This document shows positions 8,475-18,400 of a DNA stretch of 64,000 nt, piece by piece. The position numbers were made by a program, and so were the translations under genes. The notes under the pieces were generated by a model. That model saw nothing but the letters and a program-made list of their open reading frames with translations. It did not search any database and was not told where the DNA came from. This stretch comes from Agathobacter ruminis (lineage in GTDB: Bacteria; Bacillota; Clostridia; Lachnospirales; Lachnospiraceae): NCBI RefSeq assembly GCF_002735305.1, contig NZ_PDYG01000006.1, forward strand, positions 1-64,000, read 5' to 3'. Each line of letters starts with the position of its first letter. Positions within the stretch are counted from its first letter, which is position 1.

Positions 8475-9602
8475 ATGACAAAAATTGATATTATTTCAGG
8501 CTTTTTGGGAGCCGGAAAGACAACCTTTATCAAGAAAATGATTGAGGAAGCGTACAAGGGTGAACAGATTGTTTTGATTGAGAATGAATTCGGTGAGGTA
8601 GGCATTGACGGCGGATTCTTAAAAGATGCCGGCATTGAAATTACAGAAATGAATTCAGGATGTATCTGCTGTACTTTGGTTGGTGATTTTGCAACCAATT
8701 TACGCGAGGTAATTTCCAAATATCATCCGGATCGTATTTTGATTGAGCCTTCAGGCGTTGGAAAATTATCTGATGTTATGACCAGTGTGATTAATATCGA
8801 AAAAGAACTGGATGTGAAATTAAATGCGCTTGTGACAGTTGTCAATGCTTTAAAAGCGCGTAAACAGATGAAAGCATTCGGTGAATTTTTCAATAACCAG
8901 ATCGAATATGCAACAACGGTTGTATTAAGCCGCTCTCAAAATGCGACGCCTGAGCAGCTGGAATTTTGTACCAAGGAAATTCAGCATCTGAATCCAAAGG
9001 CAGCTGTCATTACAACCGATTGGAAGGAAATTTCCGGAGAACAGATTTTAAAAGTAATCGAGGGAAGAGACAATCTGGAATTAAAGGTCTTGGCGGAAGC
9101 CGCACATGAAAAGGAAGAAGCGGAACATGAGCATGAGCACCATCATGACCATGATCATCACGATCACGATCATGATCACGATCACGAGCATCATCATGAC
9201 CACGAGCACGAGCATGATCACGATCACGAGCACCATCATGATCATGACCATGAGCACGAGCATCATCACGATCATGATGAAAATTGCACCTGCGGATGCC
9301 ATGATCATGACCACCATCACCATCATCATGCTGATGATATATTTACAAGCTGGGGAAAAGAGACCCCTCATAAGTTTGAACGCGCAAGAATTGAGGAAAT
9401 CTTGAAGCAGTTTGCAGAATCGGATCACATCCTTCGTGCAAAAGGAATGGTAGAAGATGTAAATGGCGGATGGATTTATTTCGATATGGTTCCGGGTGAA
9501 TATGAGCTTCGTGACGGCGAACCGGATTATACAGGCCGAATTGTAGTGATCGGAACAGAAATTCATGAGCATGAGCTTGAGGAAATTTTTGGACTTGCCT
9601 AA
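8475..9602 (+). CDS. COG0523 (CobW-type) GTPase with long His-rich metal-binding insert
   Basis: Cytoplasmic P-loop GTPase of the COG0523 metallochaperone family, 375 aa. Walker A GFLGAGKTT is at residues 9-17, the family metal motif CxCC at Cys63-Cys65-Cys66, and the Walker B-like IEPSGVG near residue 90. Residues about 215-290 are almost wholly His, Asp and Glu (repeats of HDHDHEH and HHDH), with a Cys-rich break CTCGC. A CobW C-terminal domain follows. The usual base-recognition motif NKxD is replaced by SRSQ (in VVLSRSQN), so nucleotide preference may differ. The His-rich stretch suggests zinc, nickel or cobalt storage or delivery; which metal is unknown. First gene of an apparent operon; the next GTPase starts 56 bp downstream. 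Confidence 0.88.
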   Translation: MTKIDIISGFLGAGKTTFIKKMIEEAYKGEQIVLIENEFGEVGIDGGFLKDAGIEITEMNSGCICCTLVGDFATNLREVISKYHPDRILIEPSGVGKLSDVMTSVINIEKELDVKLNALVTVVNALKARKQMKAFGEFFNNQIEYATTVVLSRSQNATPEQLEFCTKEIQHLNPKAAVITTDWKEISGEQILKVIEGRDNLELKVLAEAAHEKEEAEHEHEHHHDHDHHDHDHDHDHEHHHDHEHEHDHDHEHHHDHDHEHEHHHDHDENCTCGCHDHDHHHHHHADDIFTSWGKETPHKFERARIEEILKQFAESDHILRAKGMVEDVNGGWIYFDMVPGEYELRDGEPDYTGRIVVIGTEIHEHELEEIFGLA

Positions 9603-9658
9603 ATTACAATGGCGATAATTATTATAAGATAAGATTAGATTAGAAGAGGTAATAGCAT

Positions 9659-10603
9659 ATGGCACAGGAAATTCCTGTATATTTGTTCACCGGATTTATG
9701 GACAGTGGAAAGACTTCTCTGATTAAAGAGACTTTGTTTGAAAATGATTTTGGCGAAGATGCGCCGGGAATCGTTTTGATGTGCGAAGACGGAGAAGTGG
9801 AATTCGACGAAGCAGAATTGGCAAAAAAGAATTTGCAGCTGGTTGAAATCGAATCCGAAGAACAATTTAATCTGGATAAACTGAATGAAATTAATGATCA
9901 ATATCATCCGCAGATTGTATTTCTCGAATACAACGGAACATGGACGGCTGATAAAATTGTAGATCAGGAATTGCCAAAGGACTGGTTGATTATCCAGACA
10001 TTGATGACAATCGATTCTACGACATTTGATTTGTATTTGAATAATATGCGTGCAATGATGCAGGATCAGATTTTTATCTCTGATGTTGTGATTTTTAATC
10101 GTACAGATGATGAAACCGATCGCGGACACCTGCGCCGCATGATTAAAAATATCAATCGTAAAGCGCAGGTGGTATATGAGCGCAAAGATGGCACCATCGA
10201 TGAAAGACCGGAAGAACTTCCGTTTGATATTGATGCAGATGTCATTGATTTGCCGGATGCAGATTATGCAATCTGGTATATGGATTGTATGGAGAATTAT
10301 AAAAAATACGATCGCAAAAAAATCCACTTCAAGGCATTGGTTTATAATCCGGAAAAATTAAAGAAGGGCTTCTTTGTCCCGGGTCGATTTGTAATGACTT
10401 GTTGCGTGGAAGATATTCAGTTCCTTGGCTTTAAATGTAAATATGAAAACGAACAGGAATTAGAGCACAAGAGCTGGATTGATTTTACCGGTGAAATTCG
10501 TGTTGAATTTGCACGAGAATACAAAGGAAAAGGACCGGTACTTTATCCAATCGATATCAAACCGACGGAAAAACCGGAGGATGAATTGGTATATTTCTCG
10601 TAA
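9659..10603 (+). CDS. CobW-like GTPase fused to a YcgQ/DUF1980-like C-terminal domain
   Basis: Protein of 314 aa. Residues about 1-200 form a second COG0523-like P-loop domain: Walker A GFMDSGKTS at 12-20, IVFLEYNGT as the switch II region and NRTD in the NKxD position. The CxCC metal motif of its neighbour is absent. Residues about 220-314 (GRFVMTCCVEDIQFLGFKC, WIDFTGEI, YPIDIKPTEKPEDELVYF) resemble the C-terminal beta domain of YcgQ/DUF1980 (TIGR03943) proteins. In Bacillus those work with the predicted permease YcgR. No such permease gene is in this window. The similarity is from recall and should be checked. Probably a partner of the His-rich GTPase upstream in metal handling. Confidence 0.65.
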   Translation: MAQEIPVYLFTGFMDSGKTSLIKETLFENDFGEDAPGIVLMCEDGEVEFDEAELAKKNLQLVEIESEEQFNLDKLNEINDQYHPQIVFLEYNGTWTADKIVDQELPKDWLIIQTLMTIDSTTFDLYLNNMRAMMQDQIFISDVVIFNRTDDETDRGHLRRMIKNINRKAQVVYERKDGTIDERPEELPFDIDADVIDLPDADYAIWYMDCMENYKKYDRKKIHFKALVYNPEKLKKGFFVPGRFVMTCCVEDIQFLGFKCKYENEQELEHKSWIDFTGEIRVEFAREYKGKGPVLYPIDIKPTEKPEDELVYFS

Positions 10604-10631
10604 TTGAGAGAAGAAAATCTAGGAGGAAATT

Positions 10632-11522
10632 ATGTATCAAATTGTCAGAAAAGAAATGTTGCAGAGCAATATTGTTCTGATGGAAGTAGAGGCACCGCGT
10701 GTCGCACAGCACTGTTTGCCTGGTCAGTTCATTATTGCAAAGACAGATGAATATGGCGAGCGTATTCCGCTTACCATCTGCGACTACAACAGAGAAAAAG
10801 GAACGGTTACCATTGTGGTACAGACAATCGGTGCCGGCACTGAGAGAATGATGTCTTTGAACCAGGGAGAGGCGTTGGAAGACTTCGTAGGACCACTCGG
10901 ATGCCCATCAGAATTATGTCTGGAAGAGAACCTTGAAGAGACAAAGAAAAAGAAAATTGTTTTCATCGGTGGTGGACTTGGTACAGCACCGGTATATCCG
11001 CAGGTAAAATGGTTGCATGAGCATGGAATCGAAGCAGATGTCATTATCGGATATCGCAACAAGGATTTGATTTTCTATGAAGAGGAAATGAAATCCGTAG
11101 CAAAAAATCTGTATGTTACGACAGATGACGGATCGTATGGTTTCCATGGTAATGGATGCATGCAGCTTCAGGCATTATATGATGAAGGTGTCAGATATGA
11201 TCAGTGCGTGACCATTGGACCGATGATCATGATGAAGTTTGTATCTGAATTGACCAAGAAGCTTGAAATTCCAACCATTGTATCCATGAATCCTATCATG
11301 GTTGATGGAACCGGAATGTGTGGCGCCTGCCGTCTTTTGGTGGATGGACAGGTGAAATTTGCCTGTGTTGACGGACCGGAATTTGACGGACATAAGGTTG
11401 ACTTTGCCCAGGCAATGGCCCGTATGGCACAATACAAGACAGAAGAAGGTCGCGCAAAACTTGCATATGAAGAGGGCGAGACTCATCATGGCGGATGCGG
11501 ACACTGCGGAGGTGACAAATAA
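10632..11522 (+). CDS. nfnA: NfnA: NADH-dependent ferredoxin:NADP+ oxidoreductase, small subunit
   Basis: FAD- and [2Fe-2S]-containing subunit of the electron-bifurcating transhydrogenase NfnAB, which couples NADPH oxidation to reduction of NAD+ and ferredoxin, or the reverse. 296 aa, ferredoxin-NADP reductase fold. The FAD-binding region includes GERIPLTICDY, the NAD-binding region includes FIGGGLGTAPVYP, and the 2Fe-2S site is DGTGMCGACR with a further Cys in VKFACVDGPEFDGH. A C-terminal GGCGHCGG tail adds Cys residues. Such proteins are often labelled sulfide/dihydroorotate dehydrogenase-like. The stop overlaps the next start (TAATG), giving tight coupling to NfnB. AGGAGG lies at 10621-10626. 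Confidence 0.85.
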   Translation: MYQIVRKEMLQSNIVLMEVEAPRVAQHCLPGQFIIAKTDEYGERIPLTICDYNREKGTVTIVVQTIGAGTERMMSLNQGEALEDFVGPLGCPSELCLEENLEETKKKKIVFIGGGLGTAPVYPQVKWLHEHGIEADVIIGYRNKDLIFYEEEMKSVAKNLYVTTDDGSYGFHGNGCMQLQALYDEGVRYDQCVTIGPMIMMKFVSELTKKLEIPTIVSMNPIMVDGTGMCGACRLLVDGQVKFACVDGPEFDGHKVDFAQAMARMAQYKTEEGRAKLAYEEGETHHGGCGHCGGDK

Positions 11523-12913
11523 TGGAAGTGAATGTATTAGTAAGAGTTCCGGTACGCGAGCAGGATCCGAAGGTGCGTGCGACTAATTTTGAAGAAGTAT
11601 GTCTGGGTTATGATGCAGATGAAGCGATGGCTGAGGCTACCAGATGCCTGAACTGTAAAAATGCTCAGTGCGTAAAAGGTTGCCCGGTTTCTATCAATAT
11701 TCCTGCATTTATTGAGCAGGTTAAACTTGGTAACTTCACGGAAGCATATCAGATTATTTCTGAATCTTCAGCGCTTCCGGCTGTCTGTGGCCGTGTATGC
11801 CCACAGGAATCACAGTGTGAAGGAAAATGTATCAGAGGATTTAAGGGCGATCCTGTTTCAATCGGAAAACTCGAGCGTTTTGTTGCAGATACTGCACGCG
11901 AAAATGGTGTAAAACCGAAGAAGGCAGAAAAACTCAATGGCAAAAAAGTGGCTGTCATCGGATCCGGCCCTGCAGGACTTACCTGTGCAGGGGATTTGGC
12001 AAAGCTTGGCTATGAAGTGACGATCTTTGAAGCGCTTCATGCGGCCGGCGGAGTTCTTTCTTATGGTATTCCGGAATTCCGTCTTCCAAAGGACAAAGTA
12101 GTTGCTGCTGAAGTGGAAAATGTGAAATCACTTGGTGTTAAGATTGAAACCAATGTGGTAATCGGAAAATCAACCAAGATTGATGAACTTATGGCAGAAG
12201 AAGGTTTCGATGCAGTATTCATCGGGTCCGGTGCCGGACTTCCAAGATTCATGGGAATCCCTGGAGAACAGGCAAATGGCGTATTTTCTGCAAATGAATT
12301 CTTAACCAGAAACAATCTGATGAAGGCATTCAAGGAAGGCTATGAGACTCCGATTTCAAGAGGAAAGAAAGTCGTTGTTGTCGGAGGTGGAAATGTTGCA
12401 ATGGATGCAGCAAGAACCGCACTTCGTCTTGGCGCTGAAACACATATTGTATATCGTCGTGGTGAAGAAGAACTTCCTGCAAGAGCGGAAGAAGTACATC
12501 ACGCAAAAGAGGAAGGAGTTATCTTTGACCTTCTTCAGAATCCAACCGAAATTCTCGTAGATGAGAACGGATGGGTAAAGGGCATTCGCATCATCAAGAT
12601 GGAACTTGGGGAGCCGGATGAATCCGGAAGAAGAAGCCCTGTGGAAATTCCGGGATCTGAGTATGAGATTGCATGTGATACCGTGATTATGTCACTTGGA
12701 ACTTCTCCAAATCCTTTGATTTCTTCTACGACTCCGGGATTGGATATCAATCGCAGAAAATGTATTGTTGCAAATGAAGAGACCGGTGCAACTTCAAAGG
12801 CGGCTGTATTTGCCGGTGGAGATGCCGTAACAGGTGCAGCAACCGTTATTCTTGCCATGGGTGCAGGAAAAGCTGCTGCAAAGGGAATTGATGAGTTGTT
12901 ATCAGCTCGATAA
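11522..12913 (+). CDS. nfnB: NfnB: NADPH-dependent large subunit (GltD/GltA-like)
   Basis: Large subunit of NfnAB, 463 aa, often annotated as NADPH-dependent glutamate synthase small chain. The N-terminal region binds two [4Fe-4S] clusters (CLNCKNAQCVKGCP near residue 42; CGRVCPQESQCEGKC near residue 90). A Rossmann FAD site follows (VIGSGPAGLTCAGDLAKLGY), then an NADPH site (VVVVGGGNVAMDAARTALRLGA) and the closing FAD motif with AGGDAVTGAATVILAMGAGK. No glutamate synthase large subunit is adjacent, while the nfnA-type gene is, so Nfn is more likely than GOGAT. One-nucleotide overlap with nfnA. Confidence 0.88.
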   Translation: MEVNVLVRVPVREQDPKVRATNFEEVCLGYDADEAMAEATRCLNCKNAQCVKGCPVSINIPAFIEQVKLGNFTEAYQIISESSALPAVCGRVCPQESQCEGKCIRGFKGDPVSIGKLERFVADTARENGVKPKKAEKLNGKKVAVIGSGPAGLTCAGDLAKLGYEVTIFEALHAAGGVLSYGIPEFRLPKDKVVAAEVENVKSLGVKIETNVVIGKSTKIDELMAEEGFDAVFIGSGAGLPRFMGIPGEQANGVFSANEFLTRNNLMKAFKEGYETPISRGKKVVVVGGGNVAMDAARTALRLGAETHIVYRRGEEELPARAEEVHHAKEEGVIFDLLQNPTEILVDENGWVKGIRIIKMELGEPDESGRRSPVEIPGSEYEIACDTVIMSLGTSPNPLISSTTPGLDINRRKCIVANEETGATSKAAVFAGGDAVTGAATVILAMGAGKAAAKGIDELLSAR

Positions 12914-12937
12914 AAGAAAAACAAGGGGGTATGTTTG

Positions 12938-15367
12938 ATGGACGAATCAACGAGAAATCAAGCATCGCGTCAATTAAATATTGAACGAGTCAACCCGCAT
13001 CCTTATCAGGGCCTTAACCAAGAACAGGTTAAGGCTCGTTTTCACGCAAATGCATACAACAAAAAAGTAGAATCCTCTACCAAGTCCATTAAGGATATTG
13101 TAATCAGCAATGTCTTTACTTACTTTAATGGTGTATTTGCGGTTTTGGGTGTGCTTCTTGCAATGGTTGGCGCATTCAAGGACATGATGTTTTTGGGGGT
13201 TATTGTCTGCAATACGCTAATCGGTATTGTGCAGGAGGTGCGCTCCAAAAAAGTATTGGACAAGCTGATCCTTGCGCATGCACCACAGGCGCAGGTGGTT
13301 CGCGGCGGCAATATATATGTTGTAGATGCAGAAAAGCTGGTTCTCGATGATATCATTATCCTTGAAGCAGGTGCACAGATTCCGGCCGATGCGGTTGTCG
13401 TGGAGGGCAGTCTCGCGGTCAATGAATCGCTTTTGACAGGAGAAAGCGATGAAATTGCCAAAAATCCGGGTGATGCTTTGATGTCCGGAAGTTTTGTTGT
13501 GTCCGGAAAAGCATATTGTCGTCTGGAAAAAGTCGGAGCGGATTCTTATATGTCCCGTTTGACGATTCAGGCAACTAAGAGCAAACAAGGGGAACAATCA
13601 GAGATGATCCGGTCTTTGAATCGATTGATCATCGTGATGGGTATTTTGATTATTCCGATTGGTGTTGCATTATTTGTGCAATCTTATTTTATCAACGAGG
13701 GAAGTTTTGCGGATTCCATTACATCCATGGTCGCGGCTGTAATCGGAATGATTCCGGAAGGTCTGTATTTGCTGGCATCGGTTGCAATGGCATTGTCTGC
13801 AACCCGATTGGCAAAGCGTGATGTTTTGATTCATGATATGAAATGCATCGAGACACTTGCACGTGTAGATGTCCTCTGTGTGGACAAAACCGGTACCATT
13901 ACGGAACCGGGAATGCAGGTTTATTCGTTTGAACCATGTCTGACCGGTGAGACGGAGCGGGAGGCATTGCTGGACGAATTGCATGCAAAAATTTCGGATT
14001 TTGCGGCTGCATTGCCGACCGATAATGAGACCATGCGTGCGCTGCAGGCTTATTTTCAAAAGACAACCGGCAAAAAACCGGTACAGATTTCAACCTTTTC
14101 GTCTGAGACCAAATATTCAGGCGTCGCATTTGAAAATGCAACTTATGTTATTGGCGCCCCTGAATTTGTCATGAGAGACGAACTCGGAAAGATTTCCGGA
14201 CAAATCGAAGAATATTCAAAGCAGGGATATCGTGTCCTTGTTTTTGGTGAATATAAAGGCAAGCTGGACGGAAAACGTCTGAATGCAAAGGTGGTTCCGC
14301 TTGGCATTGTCATGCTTTCCAATCCGATTCGAGAGGGAGCGAAGGATACCTTTGGTTATTTTGCGCAGCGTGATGTGGAAATCAAAGTAATTTCAGGAGA
14401 CAATCCGCTTACGGTATCCGTCATTGCGAGGGAAGCCGGAATTGCAAATGCGCAATATTATGTGGATGCGACGACATTAAAAACTGAGGAAGATCTGAAA
14501 GATGCAGTCGATCGCTATACCGTATTCGGTCGCGTGACACCGAGCCAAAAGAAGAGTCTGGTCCTCGCATTGAAAGCAAAAAAACATACCGTTGCCATGA
14601 CCGGCGACGGTGTCAATGATATATTGGCACTGAAGGAGGCAGATTGCAGTATCGCAATGGCTTCAGGAAGTGAAGCCGCTTCGAATGTGGCACAGCTGGT
14701 ATTGCTGGATTCGAACTTCGCAAAAATGCCATCCGTTGTCATGGAAGGACGGCGCGTGGTCAACAATATTGAGCGAACGGCAAGTCTTTATGTGGTGAAG
14801 AATATCTTCTCCATGCTGATGGCAATTTTCTCTGTACTGCTGATGTGGGATTATCCGCTTGAGCCGACGCAGATTTCGCTGATCAGTATGTTTACCATCG
14901 GAGCACCGTCGTTTGTGCTTTCTCTGGAACCGAACAAGAATCCAATTCGAGGGCATTTCCTGACCAATGTATTCCTGAAATCAATTCCGGCCGGCGTAAC
15001 AGATTTCCTGGCTGTCAGTGGATTGGTATTTTTCTGCCGTGAGTTTGATGTGGATCTCGAATGCCTGTCGACCTCTTGTACGGTTTTGGTGGGAATTGTC
15101 GGATTTATGATTTTATATCGTATTTCAAAACCGATGAATGTTCTGCATGTCAGCATGCTTGTGATTGTCATTCTCGGCTATCTGTTTGGCATGTTCTTTA
15201 TGAGTGATTTCTTCTCAATTACGGCAATTACCAAGCAGTGTGCAATGCTTACCGTCGTATTTGCAATCATGACGGAACCGGTATTACGATATCTTTCAAT
15301 TATTTTTGATCATATCAATGAAAGGATTCTCGAAAGAGATAAAAATGGGAAGAAAACATCATTGTAA
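12938..15367 (+). CDS. P-type cation-transporting ATPase
   Basis: Integral membrane ion pump of 809 aa. Motifs seen: actuator loop LLTGESDEI, TM4 motif IPEGLYLLAS, phosphorylation site VDKTGT with Asp316, and hinge TGDGVNDILALKEADCSIAMASGS. There is no N-terminal heavy-metal domain or CPC motif, so this is not a P1B metal pump. PEGL in TM4 recalls P2-type pumps, but with PEGLY rather than PEGLP, so the ion (calcium, magnesium or another) cannot be assigned. I chose ATG 12938, 8 nt after GGGGG at 12925-12929, over TTG 12935. It lies 24 bp after nfnB and is probably the last gene of the operon; the next promoter overlaps its stop codon. Confidence 0.85.
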   Translation: MDESTRNQASRQLNIERVNPHPYQGLNQEQVKARFHANAYNKKVESSTKSIKDIVISNVFTYFNGVFAVLGVLLAMVGAFKDMMFLGVIVCNTLIGIVQEVRSKKVLDKLILAHAPQAQVVRGGNIYVVDAEKLVLDDIIILEAGAQIPADAVVVEGSLAVNESLLTGESDEIAKNPGDALMSGSFVVSGKAYCRLEKVGADSYMSRLTIQATKSKQGEQSEMIRSLNRLIIVMGILIIPIGVALFVQSYFINEGSFADSITSMVAAVIGMIPEGLYLLASVAMALSATRLAKRDVLIHDMKCIETLARVDVLCVDKTGTITEPGMQVYSFEPCLTGETEREALLDELHAKISDFAAALPTDNETMRALQAYFQKTTGKKPVQISTFSSETKYSGVAFENATYVIGAPEFVMRDELGKISGQIEEYSKQGYRVLVFGEYKGKLDGKRLNAKVVPLGIVMLSNPIREGAKDTFGYFAQRDVEIKVISGDNPLTVSVIAREAGIANAQYYVDATTLKTEEDLKDAVDRYTVFGRVTPSQKKSLVLALKAKKHTVAMTGDGVNDILALKEADCSIAMASGSEAASNVAQLVLLDSNFAKMPSVVMEGRRVVNNIERTASLYVVKNIFSMLMAIFSVLLMWDYPLEPTQISLISMFTIGAPSFVLSLEPNKNPIRGHFLTNVFLKSIPAGVTDFLAVSGLVFFCREFDVDLECLSTSCTVLVGIVGFMILYRISKPMNVLHVSMLVIVILGYLFGMFFMSDFFSITAITKQCAMLTVVFAIMTEPVLRYLSIIFDHINERILERDKNGKKTSL

Positions 15368-15389
15368 AAGATGAAAATTATTGTATAAT
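15362..15389 (+). promoter_or_regulatory. Promoter of the 15.4-22.2 kb unknown-function cluster
   Basis: TTGTAA at 15362-15367, which includes the stop codon of the P-type ATPase gene, 16 bp spacer and a perfect TATAAT at 15384-15389. This supports a separate transcription unit beginning here. Confidence 0.65.
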
Positions 15390-15421
15390 TTTATTAATTA
15401 ATTGCGGAGTACTTGTGATTT

Positions 15422-18400
15422 ATGAGAAATCGAATGAAGCAACTTGCAAGAGGCAAGTTTGAATACGATGTTCCTGTTATTCAATTCTCCGATGAATCAT
15501 TATCTTTGACTGTAATCGAAGGGGAAGATTATTCCGGTAGTTTTTCCCTTACCAGTCAAAACGGAATGAAGATTAGAGGAGTTTGTTATTCCACAAATGA
15601 GCGGATGGAGTGTCTGACCCCGCAGTTTGATGGAGAGGAAGTGCGTATTCGTTATCAACTTCATAGCAAAGGGCTCATTGACCAGGAAGTTTTAAAGGGC
15701 GAATTTGTGATTGTATCCAATCGATTTGAATACAGTCTTCCTTTTGTTGTCACAATTTTCAAGAATTATATGGATTCCACAAATGGATTCATTAAGAATC
15801 TTTATGATTTCTCATGCCTTGCGAAAGAACATTGGGATGAAGCATATCAATTGTTCTATCATAAGGGCTTTCAAAATATCATCAAGCCGAACGAAGTAAA
15901 AGAATCCATGATTTACAGGGGAATGATGGGCGCAAAACCATCTAACCGTAATATGGAAGAATTCCTTGTCGGTATCGGGAAAAAGCAAAGGGTTCTTTTT
16001 TCATGCGACAGAAGTGATTTTACTTTTTCTGATTTGGAAGATTCACAAAAAGATTCCATTTCCATTCAAAAAGACGGATGGGGATTTATTGAGATTACAC
16101 TTTCGAGCGATTCGGAATTTATCGATATCCCGAAGAAAAAAATCCAGACAGATGATTTTATCGGAAGCAGCTGTCAGGTTGATTTTTTTGTGCGCAAAGA
16201 GGCGCTTCATGCAGGCAATAATTATGGCCGGATTCGATTGAAATCAACTTATCAGGAGATTGAAATTCCGGTTACGGTACTTGGCACATTATCTTCGGAC
16301 GAGATGGAGGCGCGAAAGCGCAGACATGATATCAAAGAGAGTCAAATCGGTTTGCTCGAATTGTATCAGGCATATCGTCTCAAACGCCTTGTGACGGGCA
16401 GTTGGTCCAATGAAACAGTTACGATTCTGGATCATTTGCATGCACTTGAGCCGGATGAACCAATGTACCTTTTGATGAAAGCGCAGGCGTTGTTGATCAA
16501 CAGACAGCGTCAGGAATGCGAATGGATTCTGGAAGATTTCAAGCGCGATTGGACGGATCGCGAGTCACCGATTTGGGCATATTATCTCTATATTCAGACA
16601 CTGCTGGAACGCGAGCCTGTTTATGTGGATAAGATGACTGCGGAAATCAAACTGATATTCCGAGAAAATCCGAATTCCATGTTGGTTTTCTGGATTCTGA
16701 CATTCCTGGATGAGAGCTATTATAATAACAGCTCCTTGAAATTAAAGGCAATTGAATATTGGGTGAATCGTGGATGTACCTCACCTTACCTATATTTGGA
16801 AGCATATTATTTGATCTGGCAGGATCCGTATCTGTTGACCAAACTGGATTTGTTTGAGTTGAGATTGCTCAGATGGGCAGTGCGTCACAAGGCAATGAAC
16901 AAGGATATCGCGGCCCAGATTTTTCAGATTCTTGCCTATACGAAGGAGTTTTCCAATACATATTATGAATTGATGTGTGCAGCATATCAGGCAGATCCGA
17001 AACCGGAATATGTGGGCACCATTGTCAGCTATCTGATTCGAACCGAACAGTTTGATGAGACATATCATGAATGGTATGCCAAAGGCATCGAACTGGAATT
17101 GCGTGTGACCGGATTGTATGAGGCATATCTGACTTCAATGGAAGAGCGCAATATCTCTTCTTTGCCAAAGATGATCCGCATGTATTTCCGATATGAGAGC
17201 AATCTGCCATATCGCAAACTGGCTGTGCTCTATAATAATATTATTGCAGCAAAAGAGTCGGACAAAGAGACCTATGACCAGTACCGGCGTACGATGGGAC
17301 GCTTTGCAATGGAACAGGTCGAAGCGGAACATATGGATGACAATCTGGCAGTATTATATGAAGATATGTTGGACCTTGGTCTGGTCAATGAGGAAATTGC
17401 GCATTCGCTGGCACATATTGTTTTCACGAACAAACTGATTGTGTTCGAAAACCACCTGGTGCGTGCGATTATCTACCAGCGTGAGCTGAAAGATCCGCAA
17501 ATTGTCCCGATTCAGAATAATGTTGCATATTTCCAGCTCTTTTCGAAAGATTATGTGATTTTATTTGAAGATGAAAGCGGGCATCGTTATGCAGGTAGCG
17601 TTTCCTATCGCCTGCAGCCGCTGATGAATGCGCGCAATTATCTGGAAAAATCCATGCTTCTGGCTCCGGATGAACCGTCTTATGTGATTTACAGATTCCA
17701 GGGCAAGCGCAATTATCTGACATTCCAGCCGGAAGATAAACAGTTCTTCAGGAGAATCCTGTTCGCAGAAGATTTCTCGAGAGAATTTATGAGCGAGATG
17801 GTGCCGGAAATCATTCGTTATCTGTCTGTTGCGGAATATGATTCTGTAATGAAGGAATTCCTTGATACAGTTGACATCCATGATTATGATGCGACTGCGC
17901 GTAAATATCTGATGGAACAATTCGTAGAGAATCATCTGTATGAGCGGGCGGTGGAAGCGGTCGAAGAGTTTGGAATCAATCAGGTCGGAAAATCATACAA
18001 GGTTTCTCTTTGCAATCGCCTGATTTTGGAGAATCAGTATGAGGAAGACGATCATATTACCCGTTTTTGCACGAGAGTATTCTATGATGGCAAATATACG
18101 GATCTGATTTTGAATTATCTTTGCAAATATTATACCGGTCCGTCCAATTTTATGATCAAATTGTGGAAAGCATCGCGCAGTTATGATATTGATACATTTG
18201 ATTTGGAAGAAAAAATTCTGACACAGCTGATGTATTCCGGCAAGCTTGATTATACGACCTTTGATATTTTTGCGCATTATTATGACTGCGGCGGAAGAGA
18301 ACTGATTGTAATGGCATATATCACTTATATGTCTCACGAATATTTTGTCGCATCAAAAGAATTGACGTCGGATGTGTTTGGTCTGCTCGAAGGCCGTTAT

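Noticed and set aside
9127-9330. Possible CRISPR-like or tandem repeat array
   Set aside because: The repeats are short, irregular, in frame and code for the His/Asp block; there are no unique spacers.
9081-9665. 194-aa minus-strand frame and a 99-aa plus-strand frame in the His-rich region
   Set aside because: They are shadows of the CAT/CAC/GAx repeats of the His-rich GTPase, giving Met/Val/Ile-only low-complexity products, and have no ribosome binding site.
11522-12913. Glutamate synthase small subunit (GltD)
   Set aside because: No large subunit nearby, while an NfnA-type gene overlaps it, so NfnB is the better call.
12931-12937. ATG at 12931 and TTG at 12935 as starts of the P-type ATPase
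   Set aside because: ATG 12931 is out of frame; TTG 12935 is one codon before an ATG with better spacing.
13120-15171. Several 80-130-aa minus-strand frames opposite the P-type ATPase, and similar ones opposite other genes
   Set aside because: Antisense shadows without Shine-Dalgarno sequences or recognisable domains.
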